DNA of 64,000 nt from Pseudonocardia autotrophica (GTDB lineage Bacteria; Actinomycetota; Actinomycetes; Mycobacteriales; Pseudonocardiaceae). The notes under the pieces were generated by a model, which saw only the letters and a program-made list of their open reading frames with translations, had not been told where the DNA came from and searched no databases. Below, piece after piece: positions 8,198 through 16,971 of the stretch. Position 1 is the stretch's first letter; each line of letters opens with the position of its first letter. The position numbers and the translations under genes were made by a program. The DNA lies in assembly GCF_000717175.1 (NCBI RefSeq), contig NZ_JNYD01000019.1, positions 1 through 64,000 of the forward strand, written 5' to 3'.

Positions 8198-9535
8198 ATG
8201 TCCGTCCGCGAGGCCGTCGACGGTTCGTCGATCGGCCGCTTCCAGATCCGTGTCATCCTCCTGTGCCTCGTCCTCAACATGGTCGACGGATTCGACATCC
8301 TTGTCATGGCGTTCGCCGCCTCCGGGGTCGCCCGCGAATGGGCCCTGTCCGGTTCGCAGGTCGGGCTCCTGCTCAGCAGCGGCCTGGCCGGCATGGCACT
8401 CGGATCCGCCTTCGTCGCCCCGCTCGCCGACCGGATCGGCCGGCGCCCGCTCACAGTCGCCTGCCTGGCCGTCTCCACCGCCGGGATGGTGCTCGCCGCC
8501 ACGTCGACCGCCTACGCGGGCCTCGGCCTCGCCCGGCTGGTCACCGGCCTGGGCATCGGCGGCATGGTCGCGAGCCTGCCCGTGCTCCTCGCCGAGTACT
8601 CACCGCGCCGCCGCCGGGGTGCCACGATCGCCCTCTACGCGGCAGGGCTGCCGCTGGGCGGGGTGCTCGGCGGTTCGCTCGCCGCGCTGCTCGCCGCCGA
8701 GTTCGGGTGGCGGGGCCCCTTCGCCGCCGGCGCCGCCATCACCGCCCTGATGCTGATAGTGATCGTCCTGGCCATGCCCGAGTCGATCGACTTCCTCCTG
8801 ACCCGCCGACCTGCCGGCGCGCTCGGGAAGGTCAACCGGCTGCTCGCCCGGATGGCGCTGCCGCCGCTGCAGGAACTCCCGCCCCCCGGACCCGGCAGCA
8901 CGCGCGGCGTGCGCGCGGAGGTCCTCCGTGGGCGCAACGGGGTCCGGTCGGTCCTGCTCTGGATCGCCTTCTTCGTGATGATGGCCGCCTTCTACTTCGC
9001 GGCGAGCTGGACCCCGCGACTGCTGGAGCAGAGCGGGCTCTCCGCCCAACAGGGCCTGGGCGGCGGGGTGCTGCTGAACCTGGGCGGGGTCGCCGCGACC
9101 CTGCTGTTCAGCCTGTTGGCCCTGTTCATCTCCAGCCGGCTGCTGACCGTGTGCTCCTTCCTCGCGACCGGGCTCGCCTTCCTGGCCATGGGGCTCGCCC
9201 TCGGCAACCTCGCCGCGTCACTCGTGGTCGCCGTCGTCGTCGGGATGGTGATCAACGCAGGCGCGGCTGGGCTGTTCGCCCTCGCCCCCGACCTCTACCC
9301 CGCCTCGGTCCGCACCACCGCGGTCGGCTGGGCTGCCGCTTTCGGACGCCTGGGGGCCATCTCCTCGCCGATCCTGGTCGGCCTGCTCGTCGACCGTGGT
9401 TGGACACCGGCAGCCTTGTTCGGTCTGCTCGCGATCCCGACCGTCCTCGCCGCCGGGGCCGTGCTGCTGATGACCCGCTCAACTGCGCCGACGCGGGTCA
9501 CGACCGGACAGTCGACACCCCAGAGGACGGCGTGA
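8198..9535 (+). CDS. MFS aromatic-acid:H+ symporter (AAHS family)
   Basis: A 445-aa, 12-helix major facilitator. VLNMVDGFDILVMAF in helix 1 (D30, D33) is the hallmark of the PcaK/BenK/MhbT aromatic acid uptake group. ADRIGRRPLTVACL is the loop 2-3 MFS signature, and ARLVTGLGIGGMVASLPVLL is the helix 4 motif. A second half begins at about residue 250 (SVLLWIAFFVMMAAFYFAAS). It follows the hydrolase by 24 bases, and its TGA overlaps the next ATG by one base, so it belongs to the GntR-controlled operon. It probably brings the aromatic substrate into the cell. Confidence 0.9.
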   Translation: MSVREAVDGSSIGRFQIRVILLCLVLNMVDGFDILVMAFAASGVAREWALSGSQVGLLLSSGLAGMALGSAFVAPLADRIGRRPLTVACLAVSTAGMVLAATSTAYAGLGLARLVTGLGIGGMVASLPVLLAEYSPRRRRGATIALYAAGLPLGGVLGGSLAALLAAEFGWRGPFAAGAAITALMLIVIVLAMPESIDFLLTRRPAGALGKVNRLLARMALPPLQELPPPGPGSTRGVRAEVLRGRNGVRSVLLWIAFFVMMAAFYFAASWTPRLLEQSGLSAQQGLGGGVLLNLGGVAATLLFSLLALFISSRLLTVCSFLATGLAFLAMGLALGNLAASLVVAVVVGMVINAGAAGLFALAPDLYPASVRTTAVGWAAAFGRLGAISSPILVGLLVDRGWTPAALFGLLAIPTVLAAGAVLLMTRSTAPTRVTTGQSTPQRTA

Positions 9536-9981
9536 TGAGCACCTGCCTGCCCTGCGCGATGGAGCTCGCCGATGACGCAGCGGTCGTGTTCCGCGACCCG
9601 CTGTGGGCCTGCGAGGTCGTCCCCGGCTTCGACGTCCCCGGCTGGTTCGTCCTGCGCGTGCGCCGCCACGCAGAGCGGCTGCAGGGCCTCGACGCCCAGG
9701 AGCTGGCGACCTACGCCAGGCGGCTACGCGACGTGGTCGACGCCGTCGGCCAGGTCACCGGCGCCCCGGCCGTCTACCAACTGACCTTCGGCGAGGCGAA
9801 CCCGCACCACCACACGCTGGTCGCCGCCCGCGGCCATGACGTGCCCCCGGAGCATCGCATGGGCGCGATCCTGAACCTTCGGGCCGCGCACGCCGACACC
9901 GACGCCGCCTGCGCTCTGGTACCCCCCGTGGCCGCCGCGTACGAGCGGCTCGCCCGCCGCCCCCAGGGGAGGACTGCATGA
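9535..9981 (+). CDS. HIT-like domain protein
   Basis: A 148-aa protein resembling histidine-triad nucleotide hydrolases. It begins with a CLPC pair, has the FVLRVRRHAERLQGLDAQEL segment usual before the second HIT helix, and ends the fold with EANPHHHTLVAARG. That last segment stands where HIT proteins have HxHxHxx, so the triad is altered. The family hydrolyses or transfers nucleotides (Ap4A, AMP esters), but HIT-like proteins also turn up in aromatic operons without a known role. Translation is coupled at both ends: one base shared with the transporter and ATGA with the monooxygenase. Confidence 0.6.
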   Translation: MSTCLPCAMELADDAAVVFRDPLWACEVVPGFDVPGWFVLRVRRHAERLQGLDAQELATYARRLRDVVDAVGQVTGAPAVYQLTFGEANPHHHTLVAARGHDVPPEHRMGAILNLRAAHADTDAACALVPPVAAAYERLARRPQGRTA

Positions 9982-11546
9982 CGGCCCTGCCCCCGTCGAC
10001 CCGGGTGCTGATCGCCGGCGGCGGGCCCGTCGGCCTCGCGACCGCCGTCGAACTGGGCCGACGGGGAGTCCACTGTGTGGTGATCGAGCCCCGCGAGAGC
10101 GTGTCCCGCGCGCGCCCCCGCTGCAAGACGATCAACGTCCGCACCATGGAGCACCTGCGACGGTGGGGGCTGGCCGACCGGCTGCGCGAGCTCGCCCCGC
10201 TGCCCGTCGACTGGTCGCAGGACATCGTGTTCTGCACGACCCTCGCCGGTCGCGAGCTGTCCCGCTTCACCGGGGTGCTCGGCCTCGCCGACGGCGGTGA
10301 CCGCTATCCCGAACGCGGCCAGCAGGCACCCCAGTACGTCCTCGAGGAACTGCTGCGCGACACCGTGGCCGGTCTCGGACCCTGCACCCTGGCCACCGGC
10401 TGGTCCGTCGCGTCGCTCGACCGGAAACCCGACGAGGTCCAGGTCGGCGTGGTCGACCGGGCCGGCCGGAGCACCGTCGTGACCGCGGACTACGTGGTCG
10501 GCGCCGACGGCCCGCGCAGCGTGGTACGCGAGCAGATCGGCTCGGCCTACGTCGGTGAGCACGCCCTGCGACCCAACTTCGGCATGGTCTTCCGCGCCCC
10601 CGACCTGTGGCGCCACGTCGCGCACGGGCCGGCCGTGCAGTACTGGACCGTCGACCCGGGCGCGCCGGGGATCCTCGGCCCGCTCGACCGACAGGGCACC
10701 TGGTGGTTCATCGCGTTCGGCGTCGACCGCGAGACCGGCTCCCGTGACGCGACGCAGCTCGTCCACGCCGCGACCGGGACCGAGTGCGACGTGGAGATCC
10801 TGTCCACCGATCCCTGGACCGCGCGGATGCAACGGGTCGACCGGCTCCGAGCGGGGCGGGTGTTCCTCGCGGGCGACGCCGCGCACCTCAACCCGCCCTT
10901 CGGCGGGCACGGCCTCAACACCGGCATCGGCGACGCCGTCGATCTCGGCTGGAAGCTCGCCGCCCACCTCGACGGCTGGGGCGGCCCGGCCCTGCTCGAC
11001 TCCTACGAGGCCGAACGCGGCCCCCTCCAGGACCGGGTGATCGCCGAGGCCACCGCGAACATGCAGGTCCTATCCACCGACCTGGTCGGCACCGACCTCG
11101 ACGCCGACGGACCGGCGGCCGACCGGGCCCGGGCTGCGCTGCACAGCCGGATCCAGCAGACCAAGCACGCGGAGTTCCACGCGCTCGACCTCGTCCTGGA
11201 CACCGGCTACGACGGCTCCCCGGTCCTCGCCCGCCACGAAGAACCGTGCCCTGACCTGCTCGGCCACCGCCTACCTCACACCTGGCTCGGCGACGGTGTG
11301 AGCATCTACGACCGGCTCGGCCCCGAGCTGACCCTGCTCCGACTCGGCGGGCCCGGTACAGCGGCCCACGCCCTGCTGGCCGCCGCCGACCGGCGTGCGG
11401 TCCCGCTGACGGTCGTGGACCTCGCCGACCGCGGGCTGCGGGACCGGTACGGCACCGACCTCGTCCTCGTCCGACCCGATCAGCACGTCGCCTGGGCCGG
11501 GGACGAGGCCGCCGGCGACATACTCGACCTGGTTCGCGGCATCTGA
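9978..11546 (+). CDS. FAD-dependent aromatic monooxygenase (phenol hydroxylase/MhpA type)
   Basis: A 522-aa class A flavoprotein hydroxylase. Seen in order: the dinucleotide fold LIAGGGPVGLATAVELGRRG (about 11-30) ending in IEPRES, the DG motif GADGPRSVVREQ (about residue 175), and the GD motif RVFLAGDAAHLNPPFGGHG with LNTGIGDAVDLGWKLAA (about 295-330). A thioredoxin-like C-terminal region of about 150 residues follows, as in phenol 2-monooxygenase and 3-(3-hydroxyphenyl)propionate hydroxylase. It would use NAD(P)H and O2 to add an ortho-hydroxyl to a phenolic ring, giving a catechol for the VOC dioxygenase. Last gene of the operon, starting inside the HIT-like gene's stop (ATGA). Confidence 0.88.
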   Translation: MTALPPSTRVLIAGGGPVGLATAVELGRRGVHCVVIEPRESVSRARPRCKTINVRTMEHLRRWGLADRLRELAPLPVDWSQDIVFCTTLAGRELSRFTGVLGLADGGDRYPERGQQAPQYVLEELLRDTVAGLGPCTLATGWSVASLDRKPDEVQVGVVDRAGRSTVVTADYVVGADGPRSVVREQIGSAYVGEHALRPNFGMVFRAPDLWRHVAHGPAVQYWTVDPGAPGILGPLDRQGTWWFIAFGVDRETGSRDATQLVHAATGTECDVEILSTDPWTARMQRVDRLRAGRVFLAGDAAHLNPPFGGHGLNTGIGDAVDLGWKLAAHLDGWGGPALLDSYEAERGPLQDRVIAEATANMQVLSTDLVGTDLDADGPAADRARAALHSRIQQTKHAEFHALDLVLDTGYDGSPVLARHEEPCPDLLGHRLPHTWLGDGVSIYDRLGPELTLLRLGGPGTAAHALLAAADRRAVPLTVVDLADRGLRDRYGTDLVLVRPDQHVAWAGDEAAGDILDLVRGI

Positions 11547-11569
11547 CCGCTCGGGTCCGCTGTGGTTCG

Positions 11570-12544
11570 TCAGCCGGGCCGGGCCGGCCCCGGATCGGGG
11601 AGCTGCGGAAGGAGCCGACGGGCGTTGTCGGTGGTCAGCGCGCGCCAGCTCGTCCCGGCTGGTTGCGGTGCGTCGTCGACGGAGGCGATCTGGGCGGCGA
11701 CGGCGGGACGTGGGGTCCAGCAGTAGTCGCTGCCGTAGAGGAGGCGCCCGGTCCCCACGCTGCGCTCCAGGGCGGGAATCTGGTGCGGGAACGGCGTCCC
11801 GGCCGTGTCGAACCAGAGGCGGGCGAGCTGCTGCGATACGGGCACGGTGCCCGCAGCGGCATCGCCGAAGAGCCCACGGAACAGCTCGATGCGGTCGGCC
11901 AGCAGCGGCAGCGCGCCGCCACCGTGCGTGGCGATCCATCGGATGTCCGGGTACCGGTGGAGCGTCCCGCTCAGCACGAGGTCGGCGAAGGCGCGGGCGG
12001 AGTCGAACACGAACTCCAGCATCGGGCGCGGCCGGCCGGCCGTGAGCGCCTCGGCCGCGAGTGGAGACGTCGGGTGGACGAACACCACGGCGGCGCGCCG
12101 GTCGAGCTCGGCCCAGAGGGGGTCGTTGTCGGGGTGACCGAGGTACCGGCCTGCGGCGTTGGTCTCGACCACGAGCCCGTCGGCGCCGAGCTGATCGAGC
12201 GCGTGGACGGCCTCGGCCACCGCTCCCTCGGCGTCGGGTAGCGGCAGGGAGGCGAAGTGGCCGAACCGGTCGGGATGGGCCGCCCGGATCTCGGCACCGG
12301 CCTCGTTGACCTCGCGGGACAAGCGACGCGCGGGAAGGTCCTCGCCGAAGTGGGTGCCGGGCGACGAGATGGACAGCAGCGAGGTGGCGATGCCGTGCTC
12401 GTCCATCAGGTCCAGGTGCTGCGCTGCGCTCCAGGTGGGCCAGCCGGGCATGCCGTCGGGTTCGGTGTGTCCGGCAGCTCGGGCAGCCTCGACGTAGCCG
12501 TCGGTGACGAAGTGGGCGTGCACATCGATCAGCGGGGCCGTCAC
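11570..12544 (-). CDS. Amidohydrolase-2 family protein (ACMSD-like decarboxylase/hydrolase)
   Basis: A 324-aa TIM-barrel metalloenzyme of the ACMSD/gamma-resorcylate decarboxylase group. Metal ligands are visible in DVHAH (H9, H11), FVHPTSP, THGGGALPLLADR and LLYGSDYCWTP (Asp). These enzymes remove carboxyl groups from aromatic or ring-opened acids, or hydrolyse lactones. The start is the GTG at 12544, which overlaps the TGA of the upstream amidohydrolase (GTGA), so translation is coupled. The 3' end faces that of the monooxygenase at 11546, only 23 bases away, with no clear terminator between. Likely handles an intermediate of the neighbouring aromatic pathway. Confidence 0.83.
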   Translation of the reverse strand: MTAPLIDVHAHFVTDGYVEAARAAGHTEPDGMPGWPTWSAAQHLDLMDEHGIATSLLSISSPGTHFGEDLPARRLSREVNEAGAEIRAAHPDRFGHFASLPLPDAEGAVAEAVHALDQLGADGLVVETNAAGRYLGHPDNDPLWAELDRRAAVVFVHPTSPLAAEALTAGRPRPMLEFVFDSARAFADLVLSGTLHRYPDIRWIATHGGGALPLLADRIELFRGLFGDAAAGTVPVSQQLARLWFDTAGTPFPHQIPALERSVGTGRLLYGSDYCWTPRPAVAAQIASVDDAPQPAGTSWRALTTDNARRLLPQLPDPGPARPG

Positions 12545-13611
12545 AGCAGGACCTTCTCGACCTCGACACCGCCGCACCAGACGCGCTGCACGCCCCTGGT
12601 GGCGCTGATGTCCGCCAGCGGGTCATCCGCGAGCAGGACCAGGTCGGCCCGCAGCCCCGGGGCGATCGCGCCGCGGTCGCCGAGGTCGAAGTACCGGGCG
12701 GGCAGCGCGGTGGCCGCGCGCAGCGCTTCCGCGGGGGTGAGCCCGGCCTCGACCAGCAGCATCAGCTCCCGGTGCAGCGAGACGCCGTGCCGCACCGGGT
12801 CGGGGAGCATCGGGCCGGAGAAGGCGTCCGTGCCTGCGAGGACCGGTACGCCGGCCGCGTGCAGGGCCGCGACGCTGTCCCGGCTGTAGGCGTAGGCCTC
12901 CCCGGGCCGGCCGAACTGCGCCACCACGGCCTCCATCATCGCCAGCGTCGGGACGGCCGCGGTGCCGGCCTCCGCCATCCGCGCGATCGTCTCGGCATCG
13001 ATCACGCCGTCGCGCGGGACGTGGGTGACGACGTCGACGCCGGCGTGCACGGCCATCCGGTAGGCCGCCACGGACGAGGCGTGAGCGACCGAGAGCATCC
13101 CGTGGGCGCGGGCCGCGGCGGCGACGGCGTCGATCGTCGGCTGGTCGAGCAGGTCCGGGCCGGGCCACTCGATCACGACCTTGATGTAGTCCGCGCCCTC
13201 GGCGACGCGCGCCGCGACGAAGGGTTCGGCCTGGTCGGCGGCGCGCAGGACGGCGTCGGCGGGCATTCCAGGCATCCGGGCGTGTGTGCCGCCGGCGCCG
13301 ATCGCCGGCGTGCCGGCGCTGCGGATGTCCGGGATCCGGCCGCGGAAGGAGTCGACGCGCTCGGCGGGCCAGCAGGCCATGTCCAGGGCGGTGGTGACGC
13401 CGTGCCCGGCCAGCGCGGTGAGGTCGTCCGGGCCCAGGAGGTGGACGTGGGCGTCGATCAGCCCGGGCAGCAGCACACCGCCCCGACCGTCGACCTCGGT
13501 TCCGGGGCCTGCCGCCCCGTGCCCGATCAGCCCGCCCTCGATGGTCACGGTGCCGGGCTCGCGCAGGCGCTCGCCGTCGAACACCCGCACGTCGTGCAGC
13601 GTGGTGGTCAT
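12541..13611 (-). CDS. Metal-dependent amidohydrolase (imidazolonepropionase/prolidase-like)
   Basis: A 356-aa amidohydrolase-1 type protein. GLIDAHVHLLG gives the first two His ligands (H55, H57). DYIKVV probably holds the carbamylated Lys, SVAHASS and VVTHVPRDG the other two His, and VLAGTDAFSG the Asp. The C-terminal GAIAPGLRADLVLLADDPL closes the small beta domain. Substrate unknown; relatives cleave cyclic amides, lactones or dipeptides. It overlaps genes on both sides by four bases, placing it in an operon with acetoacetyl-CoA synthetase and the ACMSD-like protein. Confidence 0.82.
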   Translation of the reverse strand: MTTTLHDVRVFDGERLREPGTVTIEGGLIGHGAAGPGTEVDGRGGVLLPGLIDAHVHLLGPDDLTALAGHGVTTALDMACWPAERVDSFRGRIPDIRSAGTPAIGAGGTHARMPGMPADAVLRAADQAEPFVAARVAEGADYIKVVIEWPGPDLLDQPTIDAVAAAARAHGMLSVAHASSVAAYRMAVHAGVDVVTHVPRDGVIDAETIARMAEAGTAAVPTLAMMEAVVAQFGRPGEAYAYSRDSVAALHAAGVPVLAGTDAFSGPMLPDPVRHGVSLHRELMLLVEAGLTPAEALRAATALPARYFDLGDRGAIAPGLRADLVLLADDPLADISATRGVQRVWCGGVEVEKVLL

Positions 13612-15551
13612 GTCCGTACTCCTTCGGTCGTGTCCATGGCGGTGAAGGCGGCGAGGGCCGCGACGTCGTCGACGGCGCCGGGACTGATCACCTCGTGGAC
13701 AGGTCGTCCCTGCAGGATCCGCTTGATCGGGGTCTCCAGCTTCTTGCCGGTCATCGTGCGGGGCACCGCCGGGACGGCGCCGATCGCGTCGGGCACGTGC
13801 CGCGCCGACAGCTCGCGGCGCAGGGTGGTCCGGATCCGGTCACGGAGGGCGTCGTCGAGCACCGTGTCCCCGGCGGGCACCACGAACAGCAGCAGCCGAC
13901 CGAGCCCTCCCCCGTGGTCCTCCAGGTGCACCACGAGCGAGTCCGCGACCTCGGGCAACTCCTCGACCACCGAGTAGAAGTCGGCCGTGCCGAGCCGGAC
14001 ACCGCCCCGGTTGAGGGTGGCGTCGGAGCGCCCGGAGATCACGAAGCTGCGGTGCGGAGACACCGTGACCCAGTCGCCGTGCCGCCACACCCCGGGGTAG
14101 GTGTCGAAGTAGGACCCTCGGTAGCGCGCGTCGTCGGGGTCGTTCCAGAAGCGGACCGGCATGGACGGCATGGGTTGGCGGACGACGAGCTCGCCGACTT
14201 CCCCGACGATCTCCTCGCCCTGTGGGTCGAACGCCGTGACGTCCACCCCGAGGCAGGGCCCGGCCAGCTCCCCGCGGTACACCGGCAGCCACGGGTTGCC
14301 CGCCACGAAGCCCGAGCAGATGTCGGTGCCACCGCTCATCGAGTTGACCAGGACCCAGGTGCCGAGCTGCTCGGTGGCCCAGTCGAAGCCCTCGTCGGGC
14401 AGCGGCGACCCGGTGATGCCGAGCATCCGAAGCGCGGACAGGTCCACATCGGACGGCACGATCCCCGCCTTCCGGCAGGCCATCAGGTAGCCGGGGCTGG
14501 TGCCGAACAGGGACACCCGGGCCTCGGCGGCGATCCGCCACTGCTGCAGCAGGTCCGGATACTGCGGGTTCCCGTCGACGAGCACCACCGCGGCGCGCTG
14601 CAGCAACCCCGAGACGAGGATGTTCCACATCGTCCACGCGGTGGTGGTGAACCACAGGATCCGGTCACCAGGCCGGGTGTCGAGGTGGAAGGCCTGCAGC
14701 TTGAGGTGTTCGAGCAGGATGCCACCGTGGCCGTGCACGATCGCTTTCGGCAGCCCTGTGGTGCCGGAGGAGAACAGGACGTGCAACGGGTGGTCGAACG
14801 GCACCGGCTCGAACGCAAGCGCGGCAGGCTCGGCGAGCAGGTCCGCCCAAGGCAGTGTGTCGGCGATCTCGAACCGGCCGTAGCGGACCCCGACGACGTG
14901 GCGGAGGGTGGGCAGCCCGGCGCGGATCGCTGCCACCTCCGCGGACCGGTCGATCTCCTTCGCGCCGTGCACGTAGCCGCCGACGGCGAGCAGCACCGTC
15001 GGCTCGACCTGGGCGAACCGGTCGACGACACTGCGCGCGCCGAACTCGGGTGCGCACGCCGCCCAGACCGCGCCGAGCGAGGCGCAGGCCAGGAACGCCA
15101 CGAGCGCCTCCGGCACGTTCGGGAGGTAGGCGACGACCCTGTCCCCGCGGCCGACGCCCAGCCGGATGAGACCTGCCCGGGCCCGGCCGACCTGCTCGGC
15201 CAGCTCGCCGAAGGTCAGCTCGATCCGCTCCCGGGTCTGGGAGTACGCGATCACCGCGACCTGGTCGGTGTCCTCCGGGCGGCCCAGCATGTGCTCGGCG
15301 TAGTTCAGCGTGGTGCCGGGGAACCACTCCGCGCCGGGCATCGCTCGCGATCCCAGTACGGGCCCGGTCGCGTCGAGCGCACCGGTGAACTCCGCGACCG
15401 AGGCCCAGAAGCCCTGCAGGTCCTCGACCGACCAGCGCCACAGCTGGTCGTACGTGGTCACGCTACGGCCCCGGGCGGCGAGCCAGCGCACGTACCGACC
15501 GAGCGGGGTGACGTCGAGGACGTCAGGGTCGGGTTGACGGATCACGGTCAC
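13608..15551 (-). CDS. Acetoacetyl-CoA synthetase (acetoacetate-CoA ligase)
   Basis: A 647-aa ANL-superfamily enzyme that activates acetoacetate to acetoacetyl-CoA with ATP. It has the AACS-type N-terminus with WFPGTTLNYAEHML, the AMP-binding P-loop LFSSGTTGLPKAIVHGHGG, and the acetoacetate-group features LWFTTTAWTMWN and VNSMSGGTDICSGFV. The hinge region SGRSDATLNRGGVRLGTADF and the C-terminal TMTGKKLETPIKRIL, with the acyl-adenylation Lys, complete it. Length is normal. First gene of a minus operon divergent from the PucR regulator. FAH-type hydrolases nearby can release acetoacetate, so this enzyme may salvage a pathway product (inference). Confidence 0.92.
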   Translation of the reverse strand: MTVIRQPDPDVLDVTPLGRYVRWLAARGRSVTTYDQLWRWSVEDLQGFWASVAEFTGALDATGPVLGSRAMPGAEWFPGTTLNYAEHMLGRPEDTDQVAVIAYSQTRERIELTFGELAEQVGRARAGLIRLGVGRGDRVVAYLPNVPEALVAFLACASLGAVWAACAPEFGARSVVDRFAQVEPTVLLAVGGYVHGAKEIDRSAEVAAIRAGLPTLRHVVGVRYGRFEIADTLPWADLLAEPAALAFEPVPFDHPLHVLFSSGTTGLPKAIVHGHGGILLEHLKLQAFHLDTRPGDRILWFTTTAWTMWNILVSGLLQRAAVVLVDGNPQYPDLLQQWRIAAEARVSLFGTSPGYLMACRKAGIVPSDVDLSALRMLGITGSPLPDEGFDWATEQLGTWVLVNSMSGGTDICSGFVAGNPWLPVYRGELAGPCLGVDVTAFDPQGEEIVGEVGELVVRQPMPSMPVRFWNDPDDARYRGSYFDTYPGVWRHGDWVTVSPHRSFVISGRSDATLNRGGVRLGTADFYSVVEELPEVADSLVVHLEDHGGGLGRLLLFVVPAGDTVLDDALRDRIRTTLRRELSARHVPDAIGAVPAVPRTMTGKKLETPIKRILQGRPVHEVISPGAVDDVAALAAFTAMDTTEGVRT

Positions 15552-15646
15552 GATTCGGCTCCGAGGGGGTGAGGCGACCGCCCGACCGGCCGGATAATCG
15601 TCCGGATGGATGCGGCCACGGGTGACATGTCGTGTGGAGGTGTGCG

Positions 15647-16951
15647 GTGACGTCCGCCGAGCCCGGCCGGGAATGGCTGTGCGGGCTCGGCCCGCGGGGC
15701 CGGGTCACGCTCGCCGAGTCGGCCTGCCTCCCGACGACCGTCGCCGAGGGCGTGTCCCGGGTCGGTGAACTGCCCGTCTGCTGGGCTGTCGAGCTCGGGC
15801 GGGAGATGGCCACCCGGATCACCCGGGAGATCCCGCCGTTCGGCGGCGGTGACGCCCCGTTCGAGATGCTGCGCCGGGGGACCGAGTCCTCGGTGCAGCG
15901 GGCGCTGCTGCTGCTGGCGCAGCCGTCCGCCGGGCTGAGCCCGACCACCGAGGAGTCGCTCGAGGGCATCCGCGAGTTCGTCCGCCGGTCGATCTCCCTG
16001 GACCGGGTGCTGCGCGGCATCCGGCTCGGCCACGCGGACATGGCCCAGGCGTTCCTCCGGTCGTGCGAGACGCTCGTGGAGAGCGCACGGCTGGCCGACG
16101 AGATGAAGGCGGTCACGGACGAGCTGTTCCGGTACGTCGACGGCTTCGCCGATGCGATGACCCGGGAGTACCTCGCCGAGTACGACCGCTGGACGACCAG
16201 TGCGGCCGCCGCCCGGGCCGAGACCGTCCGGGCCGTGCTCGCCGGCGAGCCGGTCGACGTCACCGCCGCGTCCCGCGCGCTCGGCTACGAGCTCGAGCGC
16301 CGACACCTGGGCCTGACGGTGTGGACCGATGCCGTCGCCGCGGACTCGGCGCTGCAGCTGGCGGCGGCGGACCTGCTGCGGGCGCGGGGAGCGACCGCCA
16401 CGCTGGTCGTGCCGGTCGGCTCGGGTCAGCTCTGGGCCTGGGGCGCCGTTCCCCGCGACGAGCGGCCGCTGTCGGGGCGTCGGCCGGGCAACGGTGTCCG
16501 GGCCGCGTTCGGCGTGCCCGCCACGGGGATCGACGGGTTCCGCCGCACCCACCGTGAGGCCGTCCGGGCCGCGCAGCTGCGCAGGCTCTCCGGTGACCGC
16601 CACGGCCCGGTGACCGACTACGCCGACGTCGCGCCCGCCGCGCTGCTCGGCACCGATCTGATCGCGGCCGGGGAGTTCGTGCGCCGCGAGCTCGGGGCGC
16701 TGGCCGAGCGCAGCGAGCCGATGGGCGTGCTGCGCACGACCCTGCTCCACTACCTCGACGCCGAGCGCAGCCTGGTCACCGTGGCCGGCGCACTGCACGT
16801 CGCCCGCGGCACGGTGGCCTACCGGGTGAAGCGGGCCGAGCAGCTGCTCGGCCGGGAGGTCGCCGAGCACCGGTTCGCCCTGCACGCGGCGCTGTTGCTG
16901 GCCGAGGAGATCGGGGACGCGGTTCTCGATCCGGACCCCGACGAGCTGTGA
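15647..16951 (+). CDS. PucR/CdaR-type transcriptional regulator
   Basis: A 434-aa regulator. The C-terminal region VLRTTLLHYLDAERSLVTVA followed by GALHVARGTVAYRVKRAEQL is the PucR helix-turn-helix. A GGDEF-like middle part runs from about residue 170 (LGLTVWTDAVAADS) to 310 (AFGVPATGIDGFRRTHREAV). The N-terminal part is a helical RsbR/PucR-associated region. The GTG at 15647 follows GTGGAGG. It is divergent from the acetoacetyl-CoA synthetase operon (95-base gap with CCGGA-6-TCCGG at 15590-15605) and convergent with ribBA. It probably activates the neighbouring catabolic operon in response to an intermediate; target unproven. Confidence 0.85.
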   Translation: MTSAEPGREWLCGLGPRGRVTLAESACLPTTVAEGVSRVGELPVCWAVELGREMATRITREIPPFGGGDAPFEMLRRGTESSVQRALLLLAQPSAGLSPTTEESLEGIREFVRRSISLDRVLRGIRLGHADMAQAFLRSCETLVESARLADEMKAVTDELFRYVDGFADAMTREYLAEYDRWTTSAAAARAETVRAVLAGEPVDVTAASRALGYELERRHLGLTVWTDAVAADSALQLAAADLLRARGATATLVVPVGSGQLWAWGAVPRDERPLSGRRPGNGVRAAFGVPATGIDGFRRTHREAVRAAQLRRLSGDRHGPVTDYADVAPAALLGTDLIAAGEFVRRELGALAERSEPMGVLRTTLLHYLDAERSLVTVAGALHVARGTVAYRVKRAEQLLGREVAEHRFALHAALLLAEEIGDAVLDPDPDEL

Positions 16952-16971
16952 CCGGTCGGTGCCGGTGCGCA

